DNA of 64,000 nucleotides from JAHECQ01 sp963775125 (GCA_963775125.1 CAVZHQ010000001.1:248001-312000), one strand, 5' to 3'; counted from the first letter of the stretch, positions 33,283-42,159 are shown. Made by a program: numbers and translations. The notes: generated by a model from the sequence alone, not told the origin.

Positions 33283-34493
33283 TCCCGCTCGAACAGGCGC
33301 AGAAGAGAATCTTCGACGACATCACCGTCCTCGACATCGTCGAGGTCGACCTGCTCGAGGCGCGGGGTCTGGTTTTGGCCGAGCCGATCTCGACGGTCGA
33401 ACCCATCCCACCGTTCGCCAACACCGGTATGGACGGCTTCGCACTGCGGGCGGCCGACACCGCCGGCGCGTCGGAGGCCACCCCCCGACGCTTGCCCATC
33501 GTGGCCACCGTTGCCGCCGGGTCGGTTGCGCCCCGGCCGCTCGAAGCGGGCGAAGCGATGCGAATCATGACCGGAGCGCCCATCCCCGAAGGCGCCGATG
33601 CCGTCATCATGGTCGAACTCACACGCACCGACGGCGACGTGCTCGAGGCGTTGGCCGAGGTGCCGGTAGGGAATCACATCCGTCCTGCCGGCGACGACCT
33701 GCCCGAGGGAGTCGTGGTGTTCCAGCCGGGGGTCACGCTGTCACCTGGGCATCTCGGCATCCTGGCCAGTGTTGGCCGAGAGCGGGTTCTCGTCCACAAG
33801 CGACCCCGGGTCGGAGTGTTCTCCACCGGCGATGAATTGGTCGTCGGACCCCAGCGCCTGGCTCCCGGACAGATCCGAGACTCGAACCGCCCCACCCTGT
33901 TGGCGCTCGTCGAGGAGGCCGGCTTCGAGCCGGTCGATCTGGGACTCCTGCCCGACGACGAAGCCCTCATCGAAGCAGCTTTGACGGCAGCGGTGTCGGA
34001 CGGGACGGTAGACGCCCTCCTCACTTCGGGTGGGGTGAGCATGGGTGATTTCGACTTCATCAAACGGGTGCTCGGTCGCCTGGGCGAAATGAACTGGATG
34101 CAGGTCGCCATCAAACCGGCGAAGCCGCTCGCCTTCGGTCTGCTCGGGGGCACACCGATCTTCGGACTCCCGGGTAATCCGGTCAGCGTCATGGTCAGCT
34201 TCGAGCTCTTCGCTCGTCCGGCGATTCGCAAGATGATGGGGCACGTCGACCTCCATCGTCCGCACGTGCTGGCCATTGCCGACGAACCGCTGCGACGGAC
34301 GCCGGACGGGAAGATCCAGTTCGCTCGGGTCGTCCTGAACCAGCAGGCCGACGGAGCCTTCCGCGTGCGGTCGGCCGGAGGTCAGGGTTCGCATCAGCTG
34401 AGCGCCATGGCCACCGCCAACGGCCTGGCCGTGGTGCCCGACGGAGACGGCGTGGCCATCGGTGGCACGGTGCGGGTGATGCAACTCGGGTAG
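33279..34493 (+). CDS. moeA: Molybdopterin molybdotransferase
   Basis: 404 residues with the four-part MoeA layout: IPPFANTGMDGFALRAADT near residue 46, MRIMTGAPIPEGADAVIMVE, RVGVFSTGDELV...GQIRDSNRPTL, and TSGGVSMGDFDFIKRVL, then IFGLPGNPVSVMVSFELFARPAI. It inserts molybdate into adenylylated molybdopterin. Translationally coupled to galU; moaA and moaC follow with their own promoter boxes. Confidence 0.95.
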   Translation: MIPLEQAQKRIFDDITVLDIVEVDLLEARGLVLAEPISTVEPIPPFANTGMDGFALRAADTAGASEATPRRLPIVATVAAGSVAPRPLEAGEAMRIMTGAPIPEGADAVIMVELTRTDGDVLEALAEVPVGNHIRPAGDDLPEGVVVFQPGVTLSPGHLGILASVGRERVLVHKRPRVGVFSTGDELVVGPQRLAPGQIRDSNRPTLLALVEEAGFEPVDLGLLPDDEALIEAALTAAVSDGTVDALLTSGGVSMGDFDFIKRVLGRLGEMNWMQVAIKPAKPLAFGLLGGTPIFGLPGNPVSVMVSFELFARPAIRKMMGHVDLHRPHVLAIADEPLRRTPDGKIQFARVVLNQQADGAFRVRSAGGQGSHQLSAMATANGLAVVPDGDGVAIGGTVRVMQLG

Positions 34494-34504
34494 CGGGTGT
34501 CCGA

Positions 34505-34510
34505 TAGTCT
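34505..34510 (+). promoter_or_regulatory. -10 hexamer TAGTCT, leaderless promoter of moaA
   Basis: Six nt (GATCTC) before GTG 34517. Confidence 0.55.
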
Positions 34511-34516
34511 GATCTC

Positions 34517-35536
34517 GTGACTACGCACCCTTCGGACCGGACAGAACTCTCGGACCGATTCGGGCGGGTGCACACCGACCTACGGATCTCGGTCACCGAC
34601 CGCTGCAACTTCCGGTGCGCGTACTGCATGCCGGCCGAAGGAATGCAGTGGCTCGATCGTTCCGAGGTGCTCACGTTCGAAGAGATCGAACGTATCGCCC
34701 GCGTGCTCGTCGAACGGGCCGGCCTCGCCTCGATCCGGCTCACCGGTGGCGAGCCGACGGTGCGAGCCCGGTTGCCGCTCCTGGTCGAGAAACTGGCGGC
34801 GCTCGGTGTCGAGCTGGCCATGACCACCAACGGCGCCACGTTGCCGCTGATCGCTCACGACCTTCGGGCTGCGGGGCTCGAGCGCATCAACATCAGCCTC
34901 GACACGCTTGATCGTGATCGGTTCATACAACTCACCCGTCGAGACGAACTCAGCAACGTGCTCCAGGGCATCGACGCGGCGCTCTCGGCCGGCTTCGCAC
35001 CGGTCAAGGTCAACGCAGTGCTGATGCGGGGCATCAACGACGACGAGATCGTCGACTTCCTCCGACTCGGGCGCGACAAGGGCATCACGATTCGCTTCAT
35101 CGAGTTCATGCCGCTCGACGCTCAGGGCGAATGGTCGAACGATCGAGTGGTGCCCTATCGCGAGATCCTCGATCGGGCGGCCGAGCACTTCGAGTTCGAG
35201 CCGATCGCCCGCGGGTCGTCGCCCGCCGAACGCTTCCGGTACGCCGATGCCGATCACTTGCCGGCAGGGGGCGGGGAGTTCGGCGTCATCGCAAGCGTGA
35301 CCGAACCCTTCTGCGAGTCGTGCGACCGCATGCGCCTCTCGGCTGATGGTCAGCTTCGCAACTGCCTCTTCGCCCTTCGGCATGTCGATCTCCGGACGGT
35401 GCTGCGCGACGGAGGGACCGACGACGACATCCTCGCAGCCGTGGCCGGTGAGGTGGCCGAGAAGTGGGCCGGTCATGCCATCAACCAAGTGCATTTCATC
35501 AAGCCCAGCAAGGGCATGAGCCAGCTCGGCGGCTGA
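34517..35536 (+). CDS. moaA: GTP 3',8-cyclase (radical SAM)
   Basis: 339 residues. N-terminal radical-SAM cluster in TDRCNFRCAYCMP (CxxxCxxC), SAM-binding LTGGEPTVR, and the second cluster from EPFCESCDRMRLSADGQLRNC (CxxC...C). It ends in the conserved ...SQLGG with the GG tail needed for catalysis. First step of molybdenum cofactor synthesis, working with MoaC encoded next. No Moco-riboswitch-sized leader exists upstream. Confidence 0.96.
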   Translation: MTTHPSDRTELSDRFGRVHTDLRISVTDRCNFRCAYCMPAEGMQWLDRSEVLTFEEIERIARVLVERAGLASIRLTGGEPTVRARLPLLVEKLAALGVELAMTTNGATLPLIAHDLRAAGLERINISLDTLDRDRFIQLTRRDELSNVLQGIDAALSAGFAPVKVNAVLMRGINDDEIVDFLRLGRDKGITIRFIEFMPLDAQGEWSNDRVVPYREILDRAAEHFEFEPIARGSSPAERFRYADADHLPAGGGEFGVIASVTEPFCESCDRMRLSADGQLRNCLFALRHVDLRTVLRDGGTDDDILAAVAGEVAEKWAGHAINQVHFIKPSKGMSQLGG

Positions 35537-35554
35537 GCAATGCGCGCCGGCCCC

Positions 35555-35560
35555 TAGGCT
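35555..35560 (+). promoter_or_regulatory. -10 hexamer TAGGCT, leaderless promoter of moaC
   Basis: Six nt (GGCCTG) before GTG 35567, in the 30-bp gap after moaA. Confidence 0.5.
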
Positions 35561-35566
35561 GGCCTG

Positions 35567-36052
35567 GTGTCCGATCAGCACTTCACCCACCTCGACCCCT
35601 CGGGCAACGCCCGCATGGTCGACGTCACTCCCAAAGAACCAACAGCTCGCCGGGCCGTCGCTCGGGGCCGTGTGCACATGCAGCCGGAGACCACGAACCT
35701 GGTCGCTCAACGAGCCGTGGCCAAGGGCGATGTGCTGGCCGTCGCTCGGATCGCAGGCATCCAGGCCGCGAAGCGGACCAGCGACCTCCTGCCGTTGTGC
35801 CATCCACTCATGGTTGGTGCCGTGCTCATCAACTTCGCGTTCGGCGACGACTACATCGAGGTCGAGGCCCAGGTCGACACCTTCGATCGCACCGGCGTGG
35901 AGATGGAAGCCCTGACGGCCTGCAGCATCGCAACGCTCACGATCTACGACATGTGCAAGTCGGCCGACAAGACGATGGTCATCGGTGACATTGCGCTCTG
36001 GGAGAAGACCGGCGGAAAGTCTGGGCCCTTCCGTCGGCCGGCCGACCTCTGA
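35567..36052 (+). CDS. moaC: Cyclic pyranopterin monophosphate synthase
   Basis: 161 residues, full length. Conserved DLLPLCHPL-like segment (TSDLLPLCHPLMVGAV), GVEMEALTACSIATLTIYDMCKSADKTM and GDIALWEKTGGKSG. It converts the MoaA product to cPMP. It forms with galU, moeA and moaA a contiguous same-strand block. Confidence 0.95.
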   Translation: MSDQHFTHLDPSGNARMVDVTPKEPTARRAVARGRVHMQPETTNLVAQRAVAKGDVLAVARIAGIQAAKRTSDLLPLCHPLMVGAVLINFAFGDDYIEVEAQVDTFDRTGVEMEALTACSIATLTIYDMCKSADKTMVIGDIALWEKTGGKSGPFRRPADL

Positions 36053-36094
36053 ACGCAGCGGCTTGCGTGCTCACCGTGAGTTCACCTGAGGTGG

Positions 36095-36123
36095 TTGTCA
36101 CTCACGGAGGGTCGTAGTAGTTT
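36095..36123 (+). promoter_or_regulatory. Possible sigma-70-type promoter TTGTCA-N17-TAGTTT
   Basis: The only clear -35/-10 pair with a leader in this part; it would start transcription ~50 nt before the membrane-protein gene at 36179. Confidence 0.35.
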
Positions 36124-36178
36124 CCATCGGAGCAGGCCGGATGCCGCCATATCCGGCCAGGTAGATCGAAGGTAGTGG

Positions 36179-36643
36179 ATGACCCTGGTTCAGACAGTTG
36201 TGCTTGTCGGTCTCGTCGTGGTTTGGGGATGGGTGCTCGGTCGTCCGCTCTTGCAGAGCACGTTCAACCGGGCCCGTCGCGACCCCGTCGGCCATTTCAA
36301 CCGCAATATGTCGGTGCTCGGCCAAGCGCCCCGACGTTCGCTCGATCACGGCATGACCATGGGTGTTGGTGGTTCCGGTATGGGCGCCTACTCGGCCAAG
36401 AAGCGGCGCCTGCAGATCTTCCTCGCCCTCGGAATGGCGGTTGTCGCCTCGGCCGTCTTGGCCGTGGTGTTCCGAGGCCTGTTCATCGGCCAGCTCGGCG
36501 TCCTCGCCGTCGCCCTGGTTGCGTACATCGGGCTGGCAGCCATGGCCGGTGCCCGCGAGGCCGAGCGTAGTGCCAAGGTTCGTTACCTCAACGCCAGCCG
36601 CACGGTCGAACCGGCCCGGGTGCGGGCAGTAGCCGAACGCTGA
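36179..36643 (+). CDS. Small membrane protein of unknown function
   Basis: 154 residues. TM1 at residues ~3-22 (VQTVVLVGLVVVWGWVLGRPLL), a basic cytoplasmic stretch with RRDPVGHFNRNMSVLG, then two adjacent TM helices (~80-120: IFLALGMAVVASAVLAVVF and LGVLAVALVAYIGLAAMAG) and a charged tail. An AAGG site lies just upstream of the ATG. No family recognised; similar short proteins occur next to tRNA or Moco genes in actinobacteria, but I cannot assign a role. Confidence 0.65.
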   Translation: MTLVQTVVLVGLVVVWGWVLGRPLLQSTFNRARRDPVGHFNRNMSVLGQAPRRSLDHGMTMGVGGSGMGAYSAKKRRLQIFLALGMAVVASAVLAVVFRGLFIGQLGVLAVALVAYIGLAAMAGAREAERSAKVRYLNASRTVEPARVRAVAER

Positions 36644-36675
36644 TTTGGCGGCTTAGGCTGTTCTTTCCCCTTTGC

Positions 36676-36750
<75 letters not shown>

Positions 36751-36756
36751 AATCGA

Positions 36757-36804
36757 AACCCCTGGTCGTTGGTCACCCACCGAGACCAGGGGTTCGGCTT
36801 TTTT
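36757..36804 (+). terminator. Rho-independent terminator after tRNA-Ala
   Basis: Perfect 11-bp stem AACCCCTGGTC/GACCAGGGGTT, a 16-nt loop, then CGGC and six T residues. This is the clearest classical terminator in the window, only 7 nt after the tRNA. Confidence 0.9.
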
Positions 36805-36814
36805 GTGGCCCGCT

Positions 36815-36820
36815 TAGGAT
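36815..36820 (+). promoter_or_regulatory. -10 hexamer TAGGAT, leaderless promoter of the MFS gene
   Basis: Six nt (GCCTTG) before ATG 36827; this spacing favours ATG over TTG 36824. Confidence 0.5.
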
Positions 36821-36826
36821 GCCTTG

Positions 36827-38299
36827 ATGCACGAGCCATCAGCCCTCGCCACTGATCCCCCCATCTTGGTGCTCGGCAAGCTGGTGCCCTACAAACACGT
36901 GGTCGCCGTTGCGTTCGTCATCGCACTGTTCATGGACATCCTCGATACCACCATCGTGAACGTGGCGCTCCCTGCCCTGCAGCGTGAGTTTGCCGCCGAC
37001 GTGAACACGATCGAGTGGGTCGTCACCGGCTACTTGCTCAGCCTGGCGATGTGGATTCCGTGCTCGGGTTGGCTGGGGGACCGGTTCGGTTCGAAGCGCA
37101 TCTTTCTCCTCGCATTGGGCCTGTTCACGTTCGCATCCATTCTGTGCGGGCTGGCGTGGAACATCGAGTCGCTCGTCGCCTTCCGGGTCTTCCAGGGCGT
37201 CGGAGGTGGCATGTTGACCCCGGTCGGGACCGCGATGCTGTTTCGGGCGTACCCGCCGGCCGAGCGGCCACGGGCCTCGTCGCTGCTCGCCATGGTCACC
37301 GTGCTCGCGCCTGCGGTCGGGCCGCTGATCGGCGGGGCGTTGGTCGAGAAGGCCAGCTGGCGGTGGATCTTCTACGTGAACCTGCCGTTCGGGATCCTCG
37401 GACTGTGGTTCGGCTGGCGTTTTCTCCGTAACCACGTCGAAGCGACGGTCGGTCGTTTCGACATTCCCGGATTTCTGCTGTCGGGCGTCGGTCTCGCGCT
37501 GTTGTTGTTCGGCATGGCCGAGGGCCCGGTGAGGGGATGGTCGTCTCCGCTCGTGCTGATCTGCCTGATCTCAGCCGTCGTCGCGCTCGCAGCGCTGGTC
37601 GTCGTGGAGACCCGGGTCGAGAAGCCGATGCTCAACCTGCGGCTCTTCAGCGATCGGTCGTTCCGCACGCCCAACGTGGTGTCGTTCCTCAGCTTCGGTT
37701 CGCTCATCGGCCTGTTCTTCTTGCTGCCCCAGTTCCTCCAGGGTCCCGCCGGCTATTCGCCCTTCGAATCAGGTCTGCTCACCGCACCTCAGGCGCTCGG
37801 AGTCATCGTCGCCGCTCGCGTCACGGGTTCGATCCTGTACCCCCGCATCGGCCCGCGGCGTCTTGCCATGGTCGGCATGGCGTGGACGGGGCTGCTCACC
37901 GCGATGTTCTACTTCGTCGAGATCGACACCAACCCGTGGTGGATCCGGTTGTTGATGGTGGCTCGCGGGCTGGGAATGGGCATGACGTTCATTCCTCTCC
38001 AGGCCGCAGCATTTGCCCGGATTGCACCGGCGCAGAGCGGTCAAGCCTCGGCGCTCTATTCGTCGCAGCGCCAGGCCGGGGCCGCCATCGGTGTGGCGTT
38101 TCTCGCCACGTTGCTCATCGAGCGACGCGATGCGCTGGTCGGCTCGCTGTCCGGTGCTGCCGCAGTACCGAAGATGGTCGATGCGCTTCACCAGGCGATG
38201 CTGGGCGCTGCCTTCCTCGCCATCATCGGCGTGGCCGCTGCCTACTTCATCCGTGACGATGACGCAGCTCCCACCATGGTGGGACGGAAATCGTCATGA
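36827..38299 (+). CDS. DHA2-family (14-TM) MFS drug/proton exporter
   Basis: 490 residues with about 14 hydrophobic helices. EmrB/QacA-type marks: FMDILDTTIVNVALPALQREF in TM1, WVVTGYLLSLAMWIPCSGWLGDRFGSKRIF (motif A), VFQGVGGGMLTPVGTAMLFRAYPPAERPRA and LAPAVGPLIGGALVEKASWRWIFYVNLPFG (motif C region). It exports hydrophobic compounds using the proton gradient; the substrate is unknown. The stop overlaps the ACT-domain gene start (ATGA). Confidence 0.9.
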   Translation: MHEPSALATDPPILVLGKLVPYKHVVAVAFVIALFMDILDTTIVNVALPALQREFAADVNTIEWVVTGYLLSLAMWIPCSGWLGDRFGSKRIFLLALGLFTFASILCGLAWNIESLVAFRVFQGVGGGMLTPVGTAMLFRAYPPAERPRASSLLAMVTVLAPAVGPLIGGALVEKASWRWIFYVNLPFGILGLWFGWRFLRNHVEATVGRFDIPGFLLSGVGLALLLFGMAEGPVRGWSSPLVLICLISAVVALAALVVVETRVEKPMLNLRLFSDRSFRTPNVVSFLSFGSLIGLFFLLPQFLQGPAGYSPFESGLLTAPQALGVIVAARVTGSILYPRIGPRRLAMVGMAWTGLLTAMFYFVEIDTNPWWIRLLMVARGLGMGMTFIPLQAAAFARIAPAQSGQASALYSSQRQAGAAIGVAFLATLLIERRDALVGSLSGAAAVPKMVDALHQAMLGAAFLAIIGVAAAYFIRDDDAAPTMVGRKSS

Positions 38300-38868
38300 G
38301 CGAGGAAGGGAGCGGCTGTTTCCGAATCCTGGTTCGGGTGCCCGACCGGCCCGGTGCGCTGGGATCGGTGGCCTCACGCATCGGCGCCCTCCGGGGTGAC
38401 GTCATCGGGTTCGAGATCGTGCAGCGGGGTCTCGAATGGGCGATCGACGAGTTCGTCGTCGTGCTGCCCCCCGACGTTCCGCTCGACCTGCTCAGTCGGG
38501 AACTGACCGACGACGGCGCCACCATCCTCGGGGTCACCCCGGTGCACGACGCGGCGATCGACCCGGTGATCAGCGGATTGTCGGCCGCCACCGAGCTCCT
38601 CGCCTCGTCGGATGAAACCCTGGTGCTCGCCGCGCTTTCCAATGAGGCGGTCAGGCTCCTTCGTGCGGACTGGGTGGTCCTCCTGGGGGTCGACGAACCC
38701 TCGCCGAGACCTGGCCAGGGTGAGGCACTTCTGTGCCTGACGTTGTCGGCACGACCGCTCGTCCTGGTGGTTGCCCGTCGGATGCCCTTCAGCGAGAGCG
38801 ACGAACAGCGCCTGGCCGCGCTGGTCGGTCTGGCTGAGGTCGTTCTCGGCCGGTTGGACGCCCCGTAG
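38296..38868 (+). CDS. ACT-domain protein with C-terminal GAF-like region
   Basis: 190 residues. Residues ~8-75 are an ACT domain (FRILVRVPDRPGALGSVASRIGALRGDVIGFEIVQRG). The rest (LAALSNEAVRLLRADWVVLLGV...RPLVLVVARRMPFSESDEQRLAALVGLAEVVL) has the pattern of a small GAF/regulatory domain. It may sense an amino acid or other small ligand. Coupled to the exporter gene by ATGA overlap, it may modulate that system (inference). Confidence 0.65.
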   Translation: MSEEGSGCFRILVRVPDRPGALGSVASRIGALRGDVIGFEIVQRGLEWAIDEFVVVLPPDVPLDLLSRELTDDGATILGVTPVHDAAIDPVISGLSAATELLASSDETLVLAALSNEAVRLLRADWVVLLGVDEPSPRPGQGEALLCLTLSARPLVLVVARRMPFSESDEQRLAALVGLAEVVLGRLDAP

Positions 38869-38871
38869 GAT
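38866..38871 (+). promoter_or_regulatory. -10 hexamer TAGGAT, leaderless promoter of the nucleoside hydrolase gene
   Basis: Six nt (CCTCCC) before GTG 38878; it overlaps the preceding stop codon. Confidence 0.45.
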
Positions 38872-38877
38872 CCTCCC

Positions 38878-39810
38878 GTGGCAGAGCGCCTGTTCCTGAT
38901 CGACACCGACACTGCGTCCGACGACGCCGTCGCCATGGCGATGGCGCTGCGGCACCCCGACATCGAGGTGTTGGGGTTCACTGTCGTCGCCGGAAACGTG
39001 CCACTCGAACAAGCCCTGCAGAACGCGCTCTACACGGTGGAATTGTGCGGCGCCGTCGTCCCGGTGTTCGCCGGCGCCGAGCGTCCGATGCTTCGGGAAC
39101 TCGTCACTGCGCAGAACGTTCACGGCGAGGATGGCATGGGTGACATCGGGCTGCGGCTCCGAGGCCGGATTCCGGCCGCAGGTTGGGCGCCGCAGGTCTT
39201 GGTCGACACGATCCTGGCGAACCCGGGTGAGGTGACCTTGGTGGCCTTGGGCCCGCTCACCAACGTCGCCATCGCGTTGCTGTGGTGTCCCGAGATTGCG
39301 CAGGCGGTTCGACGGGTCGTCGTGATGGGGGGCACCGGTATGAACGGGCCCGGCAACGTGTCACCGTCGGCTGAGTTCAATTTCTGGGTCGACCCCGAAG
39401 CGGTTCGGGTCGTGCTCCGCTCGGGTATGCCGCTCGAGTTCGTCGGCTGGGACATTTCGATCGCCTCGGCCGTCGTCACAGCCGAACGTTCACTCGCCAT
39501 GCGGGAGCAGCACGCACCCCTCCTCGACTTCTCGCTCGACATCCAGTCGGTGCTGGCCGACTACGCGGACACCGAGACGAGCCTCGCCGGACCCGACCTG
39601 CCGGACCCGATCGCCATGGCCCACGCCATCGATCCCGGTCCGTCGACGACCCGGAACGTGCACGTCGACATCGCCATCGGCCCGGACCCGATGCGGGGTG
39701 CGCTCATCGTCGACCGGTTCGGCTTCGGTGGCGGCACCCCGAACGTGGCCATGGTCACCGACTACCCCGAGACCGCCTTCTTCGATCTGCTCTACCGCCT
39801 CCTGGGTTGA
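38878..39810 (+). CDS. Nucleoside hydrolase
   Basis: 310 residues. N-terminal calcium-binding cluster IDTDTASDDAVAMAMAL (DxDxxxDD), later LVALGPLTNVAIALL and VVMGGTGMNGPGNVSPSAEFNFWVDPEA, and DPIAMAHAIDPG supplying the fourth Asp. It cleaves N-glycosidic bonds of ribonucleosides for salvage; the base preference is not evident. It starts 9 bp after the ACT gene. Confidence 0.92.
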   Translation: MAERLFLIDTDTASDDAVAMAMALRHPDIEVLGFTVVAGNVPLEQALQNALYTVELCGAVVPVFAGAERPMLRELVTAQNVHGEDGMGDIGLRLRGRIPAAGWAPQVLVDTILANPGEVTLVALGPLTNVAIALLWCPEIAQAVRRVVVMGGTGMNGPGNVSPSAEFNFWVDPEAVRVVLRSGMPLEFVGWDISIASAVVTAERSLAMREQHAPLLDFSLDIQSVLADYADTETSLAGPDLPDPIAMAHAIDPGPSTTRNVHVDIAIGPDPMRGALIVDRFGFGGGTPNVAMVTDYPETAFFDLLYRLLG

Positions 39811-39850
39811 CGAGGACGGGGTTGACGAGGACGGGGTTGACGGGGACTGG
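39807..39850. repeat. 15-bp tandem repeat, about three copies
   Basis: Units GTTGACGAGGACGGG follow the nucleoside hydrolase stop; the third copy is degenerate. Their start includes the stop codon, so slippage would alter only the 3' flank. Confidence 0.7.
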
Positions 39851-39852
39851 GC

Positions 39853-40389
39853 TCAATGCGAGCGAACGTCATTGTTCGGTGTGTGATCGCCGCCCAGCCA
39901 ACGGGCGAGTTCGTCGTGAGCCGTTCGTCGCTGGCGTTCGTTGACCTTGTCGATCCCTTCGGCATCGACGGTGAACTCGACCGTGAGACCGTCGGGGTCG
40001 AGGATGTAGAGCGAAACGCAGTAGCCGTGGTTGATCGATCGGTGGTTCACGTCGGCCGCGTCGAGCCGTCCACGGACGAGTTCCTGGGTGGCGGCATCGG
40101 TGTTCAGCGCGACGTGGTTCAGCGAGTTGCGGCTGTCGAGCCGCATCTCGGCCTGGTCCGCGGGGTCGGCGAACTGGAAGAAGGCCAGGGCCGAACCGTC
40201 GGCCAGTTCGAAGAAGGTGTGGATGTACTCGCGCTCCTTGCCGCGGACGTTCTCGATCTCGCACCAGGTGGCAACGAGTGGGAACCCGAGGACATCCTCG
40301 TAGAAGCGGCGGGTGGCCTCCATGTCGTCCACGACGTAGGCGTGGTGGTGGAGGCGGCTGGCAGGCGGGGCTGGGGTGTTCGTGACCAT
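39853..40389 (-). CDS. VOC (glyoxalase/dioxygenase superfamily) protein
   Basis: 178 residues. RLHHHAYVVDDMEATRRFYEDVLGFPLV opens a βαβββ unit, with metal-type His in HHHAYVV and SLNHVALNT, and a Glu in GLTVEFTVD, i.e. a plausible H-H-E metal site. It could be a glyoxalase, fosfomycin-resistance-like or ring-cleaving enzyme; no specific match. Divergent from the deacetylase gene with 19 bp between start codons. Confidence 0.75.
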   Translation of the reverse strand: MVTNTPAPPASRLHHHAYVVDDMEATRRFYEDVLGFPLVATWCEIENVRGKEREYIHTFFELADGSALAFFQFADPADQAEMRLDSRNSLNHVALNTDAATQELVRGRLDAADVNHRSINHGYCVSLYILDPDGLTVEFTVDAEGIDKVNERQRRTAHDELARWLGGDHTPNNDVRSH

Positions 40390-40396
40390 CGTCACC

Positions 40397-40402
40397 TACG
40401 CT
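40397..40402 (+). promoter_or_regulatory. -10 hexamer TACGCT, leaderless promoter
   Basis: Six nt (AGACCC) before ATG 40409. Confidence 0.55.
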
Positions 40403-40408
40403 AGACCC

Positions 40409-41107
40409 ATGCGTTCAGTCCTGCCCGATGACTTGTCGGGGTGCCGCGTCACGCTCACCTTCGACAACGGACCAAGTGAGACCACGGCGTTCGTGCTCGA
40501 CGTCTTGGCTGCACGGGGGCTGCACGCCTGGTTCTGCGTGGTCGGCCGCATGCTCGCCGCGCCCGGGGGTGCCGACCTGGTCCGCCGGACCCTGCACGAG
40601 GGCCACCGGGTCATCAATCATTCGATGACCCATCGGACACCGCTGGGTGAAGAGCCAACCAAAGCACACGCCAACACCGAGATCGTCGAGGCCGGCGTTC
40701 AGCTCAGCCGCCTGGCGCCAGGTTGGGACGCCGACGAACGCTGGTTCCGGCCCTTCGGCCGCGGCGGCCAGCTCGGTCAGCACGTCTTCAGCCCTTCGGC
40801 GCTCGAACGGTTCGCCAGCGAGGGCTACTCGGTGATGACCTGGAACAGCGTGCCGAGGGACTGGGTCGACCACGACGGCTGGCCCGAAACCGCCCGTCGT
40901 CATATCGTCGACAACGCCAACGCCGGGTGCGGCACGGTGCTGGTGTTGCACGACCTCCCCACAGGGGCCATGGCCCACCTCGAGGCGTTTCTCGACGGGC
41001 TCTTGGCCGACGGCGTCGAGTTCACCATGGAGCCCGATCCCAGCTGCGTGCCCGTTCGTAACGGATCGCCGACCGCCGACCTGTCCCCTCTCACCGTTCC
41101 GGGATGA
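40409..41107 (+). CDS. Polysaccharide deacetylase family protein (NodB-like)
   Basis: 232 residues. NodB motifs: VTLTFDNGPSETT (usual TFDDGP, second Asp changed to Asn), VINHSMTHRTP (H-x3-H zinc site) and FRPFGRGGQLG. The end VLVLHDLP holds the final His. No signal peptide is seen, so it may be cytoplasmic or use a carrier substrate. It is coupled by ATGA overlap to an ABC permease. Confidence 0.82.
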   Translation: MRSVLPDDLSGCRVTLTFDNGPSETTAFVLDVLAARGLHAWFCVVGRMLAAPGGADLVRRTLHEGHRVINHSMTHRTPLGEEPTKAHANTEIVEAGVQLSRLAPGWDADERWFRPFGRGGQLGQHVFSPSALERFASEGYSVMTWNSVPRDWVDHDGWPETARRHIVDNANAGCGTVLVLHDLPTGAMAHLEAFLDGLLADGVEFTMEPDPSCVPVRNGSPTADLSPLTVPG

Positions 41108-42153
41108 ACCTGCGAGTCCTCATCGTCACGGTCATCGCGCTGACGGGCACCCTGCTCGCCGTGCTCGTCGGTGGCGTCCCACTCGTGTTGGTGCTTTGCG
41201 TCCTGATCGTGCTGGGTGCCGTGGCGCTGCCGGAAAGCCCTCGCCGCTATCTCATGCGGCGGGTCTTCCGCGTCTTCATCTCGATCTTCGTGGCCATGGC
41301 CTTCGTGTGGATGCTGATGCACAACCTGCCCGACGCTTCGCGTCAAGACGAGACCGGCGTGGTCGCAGCAATGACGCGGTACGTGGAGTGGATCGCCGCT
41401 CTGGTCGGCGGTGACCTCGGCGACTCGTCCTACTCCGAAACGGTACTCACGGGCATCGGCCGAACCATTCCGCCCTCGGCCCAGCTGATGATCTACAGCC
41501 AGGTCATCACGCTTGCCATCGCCGTTCCCGGTGCCTTGGTCGGGGCTCGACTGCGGGGGAAATGGGGTGATGTCGGCTTCCGGGCCCTCGGACTGTTCGG
41601 GCTGTCGACGCCGGTGTTCGTCATCGGCCCCCTCCTCGTCTTCACCTTCAGCATTGGTGAACTCAATCTGTTCGGCCAGACGGTCGGTTGGTCGATCCTG
41701 CCGGCCGGCCGCTACGTGCCCCTTGGCTCGGGACTGCGACCGCACCTGACGTCGATGGTGTTGCCGACCATCACGATGGCGAGCACCACGATCGCGGTCT
41801 ATCTGGTGTTGCTTCGATCGGAGATGCTGCAACAGCTCAAGCTCGATCACGTGCTCCTCGCCCGGTCCAAGGGCATTTCCCCCCGGCGCATCGTGCGCAC
41901 CCACGCGCTCCGCCCCGCTGCGCCATCGGTCGTGGCTGCCATCGCCGCGCAGAGCGGAGCGGTCCTCAGCTCGACGGTGATCGTCGAGCGCCTCTTCTCG
42001 ATGCCCGGATTCGGCGACTACGTGCTCATCGCCATCGGACGCCGAGATGTGGGTGCGGTCGCCGGTGCCCTGTTCGTCGTTGCCGCGATCCTGGCGGTGG
42101 TGAATCTCTTCGCCGACGCGCTGCTGCTCGTGATCGACCCTCGAATCACGTGA
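41104..42153 (+). CDS. Orphan DppB-type ABC transporter permease
   Basis: 349 residues with about seven membrane helices. The conserved permease segment (LLRSEMLQQLKLDHVLLARSKGISPRRIVRTHALRPAAPSVVAAIAAQSGAVLSSTVIVERLFSMPGFGDYVL) includes the EAA-type loop and is typical of oligopeptide/nickel permeases. No DppC partner, ATPase or binding protein lies within the window. The first two helices before YLMRRVFRVFISIFV are an unusual extension. It is coupled to the deacetylase gene, and what it transports is unknown. Confidence 0.82.
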   Translation: MNLRVLIVTVIALTGTLLAVLVGGVPLVLVLCVLIVLGAVALPESPRRYLMRRVFRVFISIFVAMAFVWMLMHNLPDASRQDETGVVAAMTRYVEWIAALVGGDLGDSSYSETVLTGIGRTIPPSAQLMIYSQVITLAIAVPGALVGARLRGKWGDVGFRALGLFGLSTPVFVIGPLLVFTFSIGELNLFGQTVGWSILPAGRYVPLGSGLRPHLTSMVLPTITMASTTIAVYLVLLRSEMLQQLKLDHVLLARSKGISPRRIVRTHALRPAAPSVVAAIAAQSGAVLSSTVIVERLFSMPGFGDYVLIAIGRRDVGAVAGALFVVAAILAVVNLFADALLLVIDPRIT

Positions 42154-42159
42154 CCGCCA

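Noticed and set aside
34494..34516. Molybdenum-cofactor riboswitch upstream of moaA
   Set aside because: The gap is 23 bp and contains a leaderless promoter box, so there is no room for a structured leader.
36757..36804. Hairpin after the tRNA as an attachment site (partial tRNA duplicate)
   Set aside because: The similarity to the T-arm is limited to AGGGGTT, and the stem plus T-run is a standard terminator; no integrase is nearby.
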